From positions 1 to 64,000 of the forward strand of contig JBBQNK010000022.1 in the NCBI GenBank assembly GCA_038329865.1: 64,000 nt of DNA, in the 5' to 3' direction. The position numbers and the translations under genes were made by a program. Each line of letters starts with the position of its first letter. The first letter of the stretch is position 1. This DNA comes from JANMES01 sp038329865 (GTDB taxonomy: Bacteria > Planctomycetota > Phycisphaerae > Tepidisphaerales > Tepidisphaeraceae). A model generated the notes under the pieces. That model did not search any database. It was not told where the DNA came from and saw only the letters and a program-made list of their open reading frames with translations. Shown one piece after another: positions 15,269 through 23,561 of the stretch.

Positions 15269-15632
15269 ATCTGCTCCTTGTTAAAGACGACACCAAAAAA
15301 GCACAGGCACGCCCGTTGTGTAATTTGGGCGTGCCTTCTCGGTGCTATTCTGGGTCGTCAAGGACAGGTGGTGCGGGGTATGGGGGTGTCTGCCCGGCCG
15401 TGAAAAGCACGGCGGGGACGGGGCGAGAGCGTGTGACTGTGGGCTTGCCGTCGGAACGCCGGAACAGCGGAACGGGCGGAACGGCGGGCTGCTCGGCAGG
15501 CATGCGGGCTGCCCGTTCGTTGTGTGGTTGGCGTTGTGGGGATAGGTGCGTTCGGACTGATATGGGCGATATCGATCTACTGGGTAAACGCCACATGTGG
15601 CGTTTAGCACGGCGGGGCCGTGCTTTTCTTAA
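15269..15632. other. Island edge with hairpins, no gene seen
   Basis: Contains a stem of AGGCACGCCC/GGGCGTGCCT at 15304-15333, which on the minus strand is followed by a run of T (15294-15299 read in reverse) and so may terminate transcription leaving tRNA-Ser. A perfect 20-bp palindrome lies at 15586-15605 (AAACGCCACATGTGGCGTTT), and AGCACGG/CCGTGCT with a T-rich tail at 15606-15630. Long frames here are GC-rich shadows. Confidence 0.5.
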
Positions 15633-15721
15633 CGGAGGAGCAGGGATTCGAACCCTGGAGACCCCTTCCGGGGCCTATCAGTTTTCAAGACTGACGCATT
15701 CGACCACTCTGCCACTCCTCC
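15633..15721 (-). tRNA. tRNA-Ser (anticodon TGA)
   Basis: Read on the minus strand, a 7-bp acceptor stem GGAGGAG/CTCCTCC with discriminator G, anticodon loop CTTGAAA giving TGA (reads UCA and other UCN codons), a long class II variable arm (CCCCGGAAGGGG) and T arm CAGGG-TTCGAAT-CCCTG. CCA is not encoded. Its 3' 57 bases are duplicated at 10291-10347, marking it as the insertion site of the island; the gene itself is intact. Confidence 0.95.
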
Positions 15722-15773
15722 GGGGAGGGCGGGGGGCATCTTAATCGCGTTCGAAATGCGCGGCAACGAGTCG

Positions 15774-17147
15774 TCACCGCCCGTGCTTTACGCGCAGACT
15801 GCGCAGTGAGCCCTTGCTCGACAAATGCTTCGAAACAATCTTTGGATGGCCAATCCGCTGCGAGAGGTAAATTCCCGAATGGCCGCTGAAGAGGTACGCG
15901 ACGAAACACGCCACGGCCAGGTAAATGATGAATCCCGAGCGCAGCATGTCCGTCTGCCCTGCGGCGAAGAGCTCGATGCCCATGATCGTGCAGGCCAGCG
16001 GCGTGTTCGTCGCGCCGGCGAAGACGGCAACGAACCCGAGCCCGGCGAAAAGATCGACCGGCGCGCCCAGCATCCGGCCCATCACGTTGCCGAGCGCAGC
16101 GCCGATGAAAAATAGAGGCGTCACTTCGCCGCCCTTAAAGCCGGTGCTCAGCGTGACGGCGGTGAACAGAATCTTCCACCACCAACTCCAGTTCGTCGCG
16201 CCGTCGGGCTTGAATGACGACAGGATCGTCACCTGCTGCAGGTGGTGCGGATCGGGGTTGACGCCCAGGCCCAGATAATCCGGCCCGATCAGCAGCGCCA
16301 GCACGATCACGATCACACCGCCGACAGCGGGGCGGAACATCGCCCGCGGCACGAGCACTTGAAAGATTTTGTGCAGCCCGTGCGTGAGTTCGGAGAACAA
16401 AACGCTCGCCAGCCCAAACACCGCGGCGGCGATCGTGACTTTTCCGAGCATAATCCAGCTGACAGCCGGCGGGGCGGCCTGAATGAGCGAAGTGATCGAA
16501 TACGCCGTGTGATGGGTGTGCCACGCGCGGGTGACGATATCGCCGACGATACTCGCGATCAGGCAAGGCAGGATCGACTGAAAACTCACCACGCCGATGG
16601 CCAGCACTTCAACCGCGAAGACCGCTCCTGCCAGCGGCGTGCCGAAGACCGCGCCGAAGCCGGCCGCGATTCCCGCCGTCAAAAGCATGCGCGTGTCGAA
16701 CCGGTCGAGCTTGAAGCCGCGTGCGATCGTGCTGGCGATGCTGCCGCCCATCTGGATCGCGGTTCCTTCGCGTCCCGCCGAGCCGCCGAAGAGGTGGGTG
16801 ACGACCGTGCCGATGAGCACGAGCGGCGCCATCCGGGTCGGCACGCCGCCGCCGGGCTCGTGGATCTGATCCATGATGAGATTGTTCCCGCCTTCGACGC
16901 TTCGGCCGTAGCGGTGGTAGAGCGCGCCGATCCCCACACCGGCAATCGGGAGCAGAAACAGCAGCCACGGAATTCCGCCGGCGGTGATGTCGGTTTGCCA
17001 GCGGGTGCGGGTCGCCCATTCCAGCGCCCAGAGAAACAGCGCCACCGCGCAGCCGACCACCGCGCCCGCGGCCCCGGCGATCAGCAGCCATTTGACTGCG
17101 TATCGTGCCAACGCGATGTGCTCACGAGGATTCCATCGAAACGGCAT
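15774..17147 (-). CDS. CLC-family anion channel/antiporter, CLC-F-like
   Basis: 457 residues from ATG 17147, which has AAGGA five bases upstream; an in-frame start 6 codons earlier is weaker. CLC signatures: GGSAGREGTAIQMG near residue 120 with the gating glutamate, and FKGGEVTPLFFIGAALG near 345. The first selectivity loop reads EGGNNLIMDQIHEP instead of the chloride-type GSGIP, and GREGT replaces GREGP; both are features of the fluoride/proton CLC-F branch. It would move halide, perhaps fluoride, across the inner membrane. Only the membrane core is present, no CBS domains. No fluoride riboswitch was recognised upstream. Confidence 0.88.
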   Translation of the reverse strand: MPFRWNPREHIALARYAVKWLLIAGAAGAVVGCAVALFLWALEWATRTRWQTDITAGGIPWLLFLLPIAGVGIGALYHRYGRSVEGGNNLIMDQIHEPGGGVPTRMAPLVLIGTVVTHLFGGSAGREGTAIQMGGSIASTIARGFKLDRFDTRMLLTAGIAAGFGAVFGTPLAGAVFAVEVLAIGVVSFQSILPCLIASIVGDIVTRAWHTHHTAYSITSLIQAAPPAVSWIMLGKVTIAAAVFGLASVLFSELTHGLHKIFQVLVPRAMFRPAVGGVIVIVLALLIGPDYLGLGVNPDPHHLQQVTILSSFKPDGATNWSWWWKILFTAVTLSTGFKGGEVTPLFFIGAALGNVMGRMLGAPVDLFAGLGFVAVFAGATNTPLACTIMGIELFAAGQTDMLRSGFIIYLAVACFVAYLFSGHSGIYLSQRIGHPKIVSKHLSSKGSLRSLRVKHGR

Positions 17148-17395
17148 CAATTTCCTTTGCACCAAGGATACCGATCTTCACACCGGCGGAAGAATATCCT
17201 GAAAGCCAAACCCTGTCGCCCGATTATTTTTGAAAGCTAACACAAACTTATTTGTTCATTAAGATCATTCTTGCGCCGCCCCATTGTTCGATCCCTATCT
17301 TCCCGCCCTTACATCAAGCCGACGGCGGTGTTTTGATACCGCAGGTCGAAGGCCATCAAAAATAAATGCCCAACGCGGGCGGGAGAAACAGAATA

Positions 17396-19996
17396 ATGGA
17401 TAAGAATAACGTCTATCAACCCATGAACAGCTCTATTAGCGGGTTCCCCATGTTGTCTCCAAGCCGGAACGACACCCGTGTCTCCAGGCGCAATCGCCGG
17501 ACGTTTGCGATGGCTGCCATCGGTGCCGCCGCCGCGACGGCCATGCCGCAGTTGGCAGATGCGACGATCAACCCCGGCGACGTGGCGATTATTCGCATGA
17601 ATAACACCGGCGCGCCTAACGATAATTTTTCAATCGTGCTGTTGAAGGATGTCGTCGCCGGCGACACGCTCTTCTGGACTGACAACGGTTGGTCGAATAA
17701 CACCAACGCGTTTCGCACCGGCGAAGGCGCAGGTACGACTGATCTGATCACGACAAACCTCGCGGCCGGAACCGTGCTTGATATTGCAGGCACGGGCTTT
17801 TCCAACAGCGGCGACCAGGTTTTCCTATTCACCGGAACGGTCGCATCGCCCACGCTACTATACGGTGTCGACTGGGGTAATGCCGCGGGCTGGGATGGCA
17901 ACGCGACCAGTTCCAACACGTCGGCTCTTCCGACCAGTCTGACGAGCGGAAACAACAGCACCACTTTCGATTACGGTATTTCGCTTGGAACCGCCGTCTC
18001 GTATACCTATACAGGAACCAGAACCGGTAACGCGACGTCTATCCTGGGTGCGATCGCCAATTCCTCCAATTGGACGTCGGGAGATGCCACCAATAATTCG
18101 TTCACACTGGGCAATTTTACCATCACCACGGCCGGCGGCGGTGGCGGCGCAAAAAACTTGACCTGGAATGTCACGAACGGAACGTGGGACACGGCCTCGA
18201 ACAACTGGACCGGAAACGGCACGCTCTTTTCCACCGGCGACAACGTAACCTTCGGAGATGGGCACCAGGGAAATGTCACCATTATCGCCGGCGGTGTCGC
18301 CCCGGGTTCTACGCTGGTCAACAACACCAGTGGCAATTACACCTTCCAGAATGCGGGTGGCGATACAAACGGCATTACGACCGGCTCGCTTACTAAATCC
18401 GGCGCCGGAACGTTGATCCTGCTCGGCCAGAACACCTATTCCGGCGGCACGAACATTAACGGCGGCAATGTCGTCATTACGAACGACAACCAACTCGGCA
18501 ACAGCACTGGCTCGATCAGCTTGGGCGGCGGTGAGTTAGACACTGCAGCCGCCATCACCTCCGCAAGGGCCGTCTCTCTGTCTGCCGCCACAAATAACAC
18601 CATCGATACTAAGGGATTCGCCTCAACGTTCGGTGGAATCTCCGGCAACGGAACTCTCACGGTGACCGGCGGGGGAATCGTGTCAGCGACAAGCCTCACG
18701 GGGGCTTCAAATCTCAACATCGATACCAACACCGGATTTACGAATACATCGGTCTATGCGCAAACGACCGGGTCGCTCAACGTATCAACCGGCGGAAATT
18801 TTACACTCGATTACGCCGGTACCGGGACCTCAACGATCGTCGGTGCAACGATCAACGGTGCATTGGTTCTCAAAACCGGTACGCCGCGATTAAATTTCAA
18901 TACGGGAACGGTCAGTGGCAACGGAACGCTTCAAGTGCAGGTATCCGGCACGCTGATCAGCAACACCTCCGGCACGGCCGCAGGCACGGTCAATATCGGA
19001 ATCATTCTCAATTCCACTAATACGACCGGCGCCGGCTTCACCAAAGGCGATGTCACAGCTGCAGGCAATTATACAGCCGGCAACTTCGTCACCACGATTG
19101 GCGGAACCAAAGCCACCAGCCCCGTGGTGGGAAATTTGATCATCGGCGGAGTCATTTCCGGCTATGCCGATTTAAACCTCACCAACAGCAGCAGCAATGG
19201 CGGCGGCGGTGGAGAGATCACGTTGAATGCCGCGAACACTTACACCGGCACGACGACGATCAACTACGGTACGCCTGACGTGGCCGGTACTGCGGCCGTA
19301 ACGCTTGGGATCGATGACGCGTTGCCGACAACGACCAGCGTCGTTGCCGGGACGCAACTTAATTTCACCGTGCCCGTGCTTGATATGAACGGGCATAACC
19401 AGCACATCGTCTCCCTGTCGGACGGGCAATTCGCTAGCGCGACGAAATTCCTGACCATCACCAACAAAGGATCTGTCGATTCGACATTGACGATCGACGG
19501 CAACATCACGCCCGCCACCAGTTTCAGCGGCGTGATCGCAGATGGGTCGACAAACAAGGTTGCCCTAAGCAAAGCAGGAACCAATGCCCAAACGCTGTCG
19601 GGCATCAACACCTATTCCGGTGATACAAACGTCACCGGCGGTAACCTGACGATTGCCAGCACCGGTTCGATCAAAAACAGTAACACTTTCGTCAGCGGCG
19701 GGGCGGCTGTCCTTGAGTTAGACGGCACCGCCGATACAGACGCCTTGGGAGACACGAAGAGCCTGTCGCTCGCTAACGGTGGAACGGCGTTCCTCAATTT
19801 TGTCGGTATCGAACACGTCGGATCCCTCACGCTCGATGGAACCACCTATTACGACGGTCTGTTCACTTCGACCGATAACCCCTCTTATTTCAGTGGTACG
19901 GGCGCGATCGCAGTTCCCGAACCCACTTCTCTGGGAGTGATCGGAATGGCCGGAGTGGGATTGCTCGCACGGCGGCGGCGTGCTCGCAAGGCATGA
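17396..19996 (+). CDS. PEP-CTERM surface protein with autotransporter-type beta-strand repeats
   Basis: 866 residues from ATG 17396 (GGGAGA upstream). A signal region near residues 25-55 (RRNRRTFAMAAIGAAAA) is followed by a beta domain beginning INPGDVAIIRMNN. Next come multiple passenger repeats of the autotransporter-associated type (LTKSGAGTLILLGQNTYSGG, ITLNAANTYTGTTTINYG, LSGINTYSGDTNVTGG), very rich in Asn, Thr, Gly and Ser. The end VPEPTSLGVIG, a hydrophobic stretch and RRRRARK is the PEP-CTERM sorting tag, recognised by exosortase for export and release. Likely an extracellular structural or adhesive protein. A strong terminator follows. Confidence 0.92.
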   Translation: MDKNNVYQPMNSSISGFPMLSPSRNDTRVSRRNRRTFAMAAIGAAAATAMPQLADATINPGDVAIIRMNNTGAPNDNFSIVLLKDVVAGDTLFWTDNGWSNNTNAFRTGEGAGTTDLITTNLAAGTVLDIAGTGFSNSGDQVFLFTGTVASPTLLYGVDWGNAAGWDGNATSSNTSALPTSLTSGNNSTTFDYGISLGTAVSYTYTGTRTGNATSILGAIANSSNWTSGDATNNSFTLGNFTITTAGGGGGAKNLTWNVTNGTWDTASNNWTGNGTLFSTGDNVTFGDGHQGNVTIIAGGVAPGSTLVNNTSGNYTFQNAGGDTNGITTGSLTKSGAGTLILLGQNTYSGGTNINGGNVVITNDNQLGNSTGSISLGGGELDTAAAITSARAVSLSAATNNTIDTKGFASTFGGISGNGTLTVTGGGIVSATSLTGASNLNIDTNTGFTNTSVYAQTTGSLNVSTGGNFTLDYAGTGTSTIVGATINGALVLKTGTPRLNFNTGTVSGNGTLQVQVSGTLISNTSGTAAGTVNIGIILNSTNTTGAGFTKGDVTAAGNYTAGNFVTTIGGTKATSPVVGNLIIGGVISGYADLNLTNSSSNGGGGGEITLNAANTYTGTTTINYGTPDVAGTAAVTLGIDDALPTTTSVVAGTQLNFTVPVLDMNGHNQHIVSLSDGQFASATKFLTITNKGSVDSTLTIDGNITPATSFSGVIADGSTNKVALSKAGTNAQTLSGINTYSGDTNVTGGNLTIASTGSIKNSNTFVSGGAAVLELDGTADTDALGDTKSLSLANGGTAFLNFVGIEHVGSLTLDGTTYYDGLFTSTDNPSYFSGTGAIAVPEPTSLGVIGMAGVGLLARRRRARKA

Positions 19997-20020
19997 GCGG
20001 AGTTATGCATCGGGGGAGAC

Positions 20021-20053
20021 AGATCGATCGGGCGTGCCCGATCGATCTTTTTT
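20021..20053 (+). terminator. Intrinsic terminator after the PEP-CTERM gene
   Basis: A perfect 13-bp stem (AGATCGATCGGGC at 20021-20033, complement 20036-20048) with a 2-base loop and a T run. It ends transcription 25 bp before the next gene, so the glucosidase at 20079 needs its own promoter or readthrough. Confidence 0.9.
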
Positions 20054-20078
20054 GCGCTCACCGGACTAGAATGTCGAT

Positions 20079-22769
20079 ATGCCGTCCGCAATCGATCCAG
20101 AATCGCAACGCCTAATCGACGACCGCGATCGCAAAGCCAACTGGAAACGCTGGGGGCCCTACCTTTCCGAGCGGCAGTGGGCGACCGTGCGCGAAGACTA
20201 CTCCGCCGACGGCGATTGCTGGAATTATTTTCCGCACGATCACGCCCGCAGCCGCGCCTATCGCTGGGGCGAAGACGGGTTGCTCGGCATTTGCGATCGC
20301 GAGTGCCGGCTCTGCTTTGGAATCGCGCTGTGGAACGGCAAGGATCGCATCCTCAAGGAACGACCATTCGGGCTGACCAATACCGAAGGCAATCACGGCG
20401 AAGACGTGAAGGAAGCCTATTTTTATCTCGACTCGAGCCCGACGCATTCCTATCTGAAGGGCCTTTACAAATATCCGCAGGCGGAGTTTCCGTATGAACA
20501 ACTCGTGACCGAGAACGGCAAACGCACCCGTGAAGATCGCGAGTTCGAGATCGAAGACACCGGCATTTTTGACGAGAATAAATATTTCGACGTGACGGCC
20601 GAGTACGCTAAGGCCGCGCCGGACAGCGTGCTGATTCGGCTGACGATCGCCAACCGCGGGCCTGATGACGCAGAAATCACGGTCCTGCCGACGTTCTGGT
20701 TCCGCAACTCGTGGCTGTGGGGCTGCACGCACGAAGGGTGCGAGCCCAAGCCGCTGATCCAGCGGAAGGGCGACACCACGCTGCAGTGTGATCACGTTTC
20801 GCTCGGCCGATTCATCTGCCAGACCGATCCTTCCAACGCCCGCGATGTCGCGGAGCTCGTCTTTACTGACAACGTCAGCAACAGCCAAAAGCTTTTCAAT
20901 TCGGCCAACGCGATGAAGCACGTGAAGGACGGGTTTCACGACTTCGTCGTCCATGACAACGAGGCGGCGGTCGATCGCAAATCAGGCACGAAGGCGGCCT
21001 GGGTTTACAAGCTGAAAATCCCTGCGGGCCAGCAGGTTCAGCTTCGGCTGCGGTTCGATCCCGCCGAGCAATCACCCAAGGCGCCGTTCGGCGAAGCATT
21101 CGACCGCGTATTTTCAGACCGGATCAAAGAGGCCGACACGTTCTACGAACCGCGCATCCCCGCCAAGCTGGATCCAATCCGCCGCCAGACAATGCGGCAG
21201 GCGTACGCGGGGCTGCTCTGGAGCAAGCAGTTCTATCACTACGTGGTGTACGACTGGATCAAAGGCGACCCGAACGAGCCACCGCCGCCCGCGAGTCGTA
21301 AGCACGGGCGGAACTCGGATTGGAAGCATTTGTTTAATCGCGACGTGATATCCATGCCCGACAACTGGGAGTATCCGTGGTACGCCTCGTGGGATCTGGC
21401 GTTTCACATGATCCCGTTCTCGCAGATCGATCCGGACTTTGCCAAGCAGCAGTTGATCCTGCTTCTGCGCGAGTGGTACATGCACCCGAACGGGCAAATC
21501 CCCGCCTATGAATTTTCTTTTTCCGATGCGAACCCGCCGGTGCACGCGTGGGCGTGCTGGCGCGTTTACAAGATGACGGCCCCGCGCGGGAAGCGCGATC
21601 GAATGTTTTTGGCAAGGGCTTTCCAAAAACTGATGATTAATTTCACCTGGTGGGTGAACCGCAAGGACATCAACGGCAAAAACATCTTCGCCGGTGGATT
21701 CCTGGGGCTCGATAACATCGGCGTGTTCGACCGCAGCCAGCCGCTGCCCACCGGCGGGCAGCTCGACCAAGCCGACGGCACGGCGTGGATGGCGTTCTTC
21801 TGCCTCACCATGCTCTCCATGGCGCTGGAACTGGCGAGCGAAGACCCATCGTATGAAGACGTCGCCAGCAAATTCTTCGAACATTTCGTGAGCATCACCG
21901 ACGCAATCAACGACATCGGCCACAAAGGCCTGTGGAACGAAACCGACGGATTTTACTACGACCAGATTCAGCTCGACGGCCATTGCACGCCGATGCAGGT
22001 GCGCTCGCTCGTGGGGCTGATCCCGATGCTCGCGGTTGAAGTTCTGGAAGATTCGCAGATCGACAAATTGCCCGGATTCAAAAAGCGAATGAACTGGTTT
22101 CTCGAGCACCGCACGGATTTGGCGCCGCTCATTTCATACATGACCTACCGCGCCGGCGATCACAACGGCCACCACCTGCTGGCCGTGCCGTCGCGCGAGC
22201 GATTGATCTCGATGTTGAAATACATGCTCGACGAGAAGGAGTTTCTTTCGCCGCACGGCATTCGGTCGCTTTCGAGGATTCATCTCGATCATCCCTTCGT
22301 CTTGAATGCTGCCGGGAAGGATCACGTCGTGAAATACATGCCGGCCGAATCGACGACGGGGTTGTTCGGCGGGAACAGCAACTGGCGCGGGCCGATCTGG
22401 ATGCCGCTGAACTATCTGCTGATCGAGGCGCTCGAGCGGTATCACCACTTTTACGGCGAAACAATGACGGTGGAATGCCCGACCGGCTCAGGGAAAATGA
22501 TGACTCTGCAGCAGGTGGCGAAGTTCCTGTCGGCGAGAGTTTCAGCGCTGTTCCTGCCCACCGCCACGGGCCGCCGGCCGTTCGCGGGAGAGGACGATCG
22601 CTTTCATTCCGACGCCAACTGGCAGGGCCTGACGCTCTTTCACGAATACTTTGACGGCGATACCGGCAGGGGGCTCGGGGCATCGCACCAGACGGGGTGG
22701 ACGTCGCTCATCGTCCGCCTGATGACCAATTCGAAACAAGCGATCGCTGACGAAGACCACTCGCTATGA
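20079..22769 (+). CDS. GH63-like glucosidase (MGH1/YgjK-type)
   Basis: 896 residues, of the size and order of the bacterial glucosidases related to GH63 (processing glucosidase I fold). The N-terminal half (about 1-330) is a beta-sandwich domain beginning WGPYLSERQWATVREDYSADG. From about 370 an (alpha/alpha)6 barrel carries WEYPWYASWDLAFHMIPFSQ, the catalytic-acid region of the family, and SNWRGPIWMPLNYLLIEAL and GWTSLIVRLM near the C-terminus with the second acidic region. No signal peptide, so it probably acts in the cytoplasm on alpha-glucosidic oligosaccharides; the exact substrate is unknown. Confidence 0.85.
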   Translation: MPSAIDPESQRLIDDRDRKANWKRWGPYLSERQWATVREDYSADGDCWNYFPHDHARSRAYRWGEDGLLGICDRECRLCFGIALWNGKDRILKERPFGLTNTEGNHGEDVKEAYFYLDSSPTHSYLKGLYKYPQAEFPYEQLVTENGKRTREDREFEIEDTGIFDENKYFDVTAEYAKAAPDSVLIRLTIANRGPDDAEITVLPTFWFRNSWLWGCTHEGCEPKPLIQRKGDTTLQCDHVSLGRFICQTDPSNARDVAELVFTDNVSNSQKLFNSANAMKHVKDGFHDFVVHDNEAAVDRKSGTKAAWVYKLKIPAGQQVQLRLRFDPAEQSPKAPFGEAFDRVFSDRIKEADTFYEPRIPAKLDPIRRQTMRQAYAGLLWSKQFYHYVVYDWIKGDPNEPPPPASRKHGRNSDWKHLFNRDVISMPDNWEYPWYASWDLAFHMIPFSQIDPDFAKQQLILLLREWYMHPNGQIPAYEFSFSDANPPVHAWACWRVYKMTAPRGKRDRMFLARAFQKLMINFTWWVNRKDINGKNIFAGGFLGLDNIGVFDRSQPLPTGGQLDQADGTAWMAFFCLTMLSMALELASEDPSYEDVASKFFEHFVSITDAINDIGHKGLWNETDGFYYDQIQLDGHCTPMQVRSLVGLIPMLAVEVLEDSQIDKLPGFKKRMNWFLEHRTDLAPLISYMTYRAGDHNGHHLLAVPSRERLISMLKYMLDEKEFLSPHGIRSLSRIHLDHPFVLNAAGKDHVVKYMPAESTTGLFGGNSNWRGPIWMPLNYLLIEALERYHHFYGETMTVECPTGSGKMMTLQQVAKFLSARVSALFLPTATGRRPFAGEDDRFHSDANWQGLTLFHEYFDGDTGRGLGASHQTGWTSLIVRLMTNSKQAIADEDHSL

Positions 22770-23061
22770 TCATCGCCAGATGACGGTACAGGCGACATAA
22801 ACGTCATCAAGCCATCATGTCATACATCGTTTGCACGCAGTTCCGGACTTTCCCTTAGTCGAAATAAAATCACGCGCTCACAACAAATTGGCATGCCGTT
22901 CGTTATACCGTTCGTGTGAAGCCATTGCCCCCGGCCGATGATTTGGCCGGTCAGAAAGTAGGACAAGAAGCTTTGCACGTGCTGTTTTTGTACGCAGCCG
23001 GCTTAAGCGATCTTCGCTTTGAATCGCAATTGCGATTTCAAAGCTGCAAGGATGTAACGCC
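22770..23061. other. Intergenic region without a recognised feature
   Basis: About 290 bp of mixed composition between the glucosidase and the small membrane protein. An imperfect short inverted repeat around 23017-23044 (AATCGCAATTGCGATT core) is the only structure noticed. No gene or clear promoter is supported. Confidence 0.4.
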
Positions 23062-23259
23062 ATGACGAACACACTTGATATTCTCACCCGCGTCGCCAAA
23101 TTGCTCGTCTGTCTCGCTATCGCCGCCGTCGTCATCTGGCGCGGTAACTCGGCCGATGCAACCACCGGTCTCCCCATCCCGCAGGTCATGTGCGCGGTGT
23201 TTGGTATGGTGCTGGCCATCACCGGATTTGCGCTGGCGACCGATCGCCCCAACGACTGA
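23062..23259 (+). CDS. Small two-helix membrane protein, unknown
   Basis: 65 residues: MTNTLDILTRVAKLLVCLAI opens a first membrane helix (about 10-28), then a polar loop GNSADATTGLPIP, then a second helix (VMCAVFGMVLAITGFALA, about 42-59) and a short charged end. Ribosome site AAGGATG lies upstream of ATG. It precedes the thrS leader by 36 bp, but the leader has its own promoter. No family recognised. Confidence 0.7.
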   Translation: MTNTLDILTRVAKLLVCLAIAAVVIWRGNSADATTGLPIPQVMCAVFGMVLAITGFALATDRPND

Positions 23260-23295
23260 TCGCACGACTGATCCTACAACGCTCTAATCCGGCAT

Positions 23296-23324
23296 TTGAC
23301 CCGCCTGCGCCGGCGGCGTATATT
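23296..23324 (+). promoter_or_regulatory. Sigma-70-type promoter of the thrS leader
   Basis: TTGACC at 23296-23301 and TATATT at 23319-23324 with the ideal 17-bp spacer. The expected start point falls at about 23331-23332, only two or three bases before the ATG of the leader peptide at 23334, so the transcript would be nearly leaderless. Confidence 0.75.
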
Positions 23325-23333
23325 TCCACGCAC

Positions 23334-23387
23334 ATGCGAAACGATTCGCTCAACACGACGACGACCACGACTACCCGCGGGTGGTGA
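23334..23387 (+). CDS. Threonine-rich leader peptide of thrS
   Basis: A 17-residue peptide, MRNDSLNTTTTTTTRGW, with seven consecutive Thr codons of three kinds (ACG, ACC, ACT; 23355-23375) just before the stop. This is the classic design of an attenuation sensor: a shortage of charged Thr-tRNA stalls the ribosome on the Thr run. It lies between a good promoter and a terminator, and the next full gene encodes threonyl-tRNA synthetase. There is no ribosome-binding site because the transcript probably starts at or next to the ATG. Confidence 0.85.
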   Translation: MRNDSLNTTTTTTTRGW

Positions 23388-23450
23388 AGGCGTCGCGTTA
23401 ACCCGATACGACGATCACCGCCCGGTTCTTTTTGAGCCGGGCGATTTTGT
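23379..23450 (+). promoter_or_regulatory. Transcription attenuator of thrS (antiterminator and terminator)
   Basis: Terminator: CGCCCGG (23419-23425) pairs with CCGGGCG (23437-23443), followed by ATTTTGTTT. Antiterminator: GGGTGGTGA (23379-23387, the last leader codons and stop) can pair over 9 bp with TCACCGCCC (23415-23423), one pair being G-U, and this uses up the 5' side of the terminator. A ribosome at the leader stop covers GGGTGGTGA and lets the terminator form; one stalled on the Thr codons leaves it free and transcription continues into thrS. Confidence 0.82.
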
Positions 23451-23466
23451 TTGGCGGAAGAGAGGC

Positions 23467-23542
23467 AGGACTTAGGCGAAAGGACTTAGGACTTAGTGAA
23501 CATTGGTTTTTACTAAGTCCTAAGTCCTGAGTCCTAAGTCCT
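23467..23542. repeat. Inverted-repeat element, family C (ACTTAGG words)
   Basis: Left arm 23467-23497 and right arm 23512-23542 are inverted copies with about four mismatches and a 14-base loop. The arms consist of repeated AGGACTTAGG/ACTTAGT words. It is inserted between the attenuator terminator and the thrS start codon (19 bp before ATG), so the thrS mRNA carries a long hairpin in its leader. Confidence 0.88.
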
Positions 23543-23561
23543 CCTCGGAACGAGGCTCATC

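Larger units (their letters stand above)
10348..15632. mobile_element. Genomic island integrated in tRNA-Ser, decayed
   Basis: 5.3 kb between the tRNA 3'-part copy (10291-10347) and the intact tRNA-Ser (15633-15721). The island lies on the 3' side of the tRNA, as tyrosine-recombinase elements do. Its DNA is visibly less GC-rich than the flanks, and its genes are unknowns, a D12 adenine methyltransferase, a cytosine methyltransferase cut off after motif IV, and a short integrase-like N-terminus next to the tRNA. With no complete integrase, it appears unable to move by itself. Confidence 0.8.

Noticed and set aside
15281..15610. Overlapping frames at the right edge of the island
   Set aside because: GC-skewed sequence with palindromes and terminator-like hairpins; several frames are equally open.
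17148..17395. Fluoride riboswitch upstream of the CLC gene
   Set aside because: GGGCGACAGG on the minus strand recalled the motif, but the conserved pseudoknot segments were not found.
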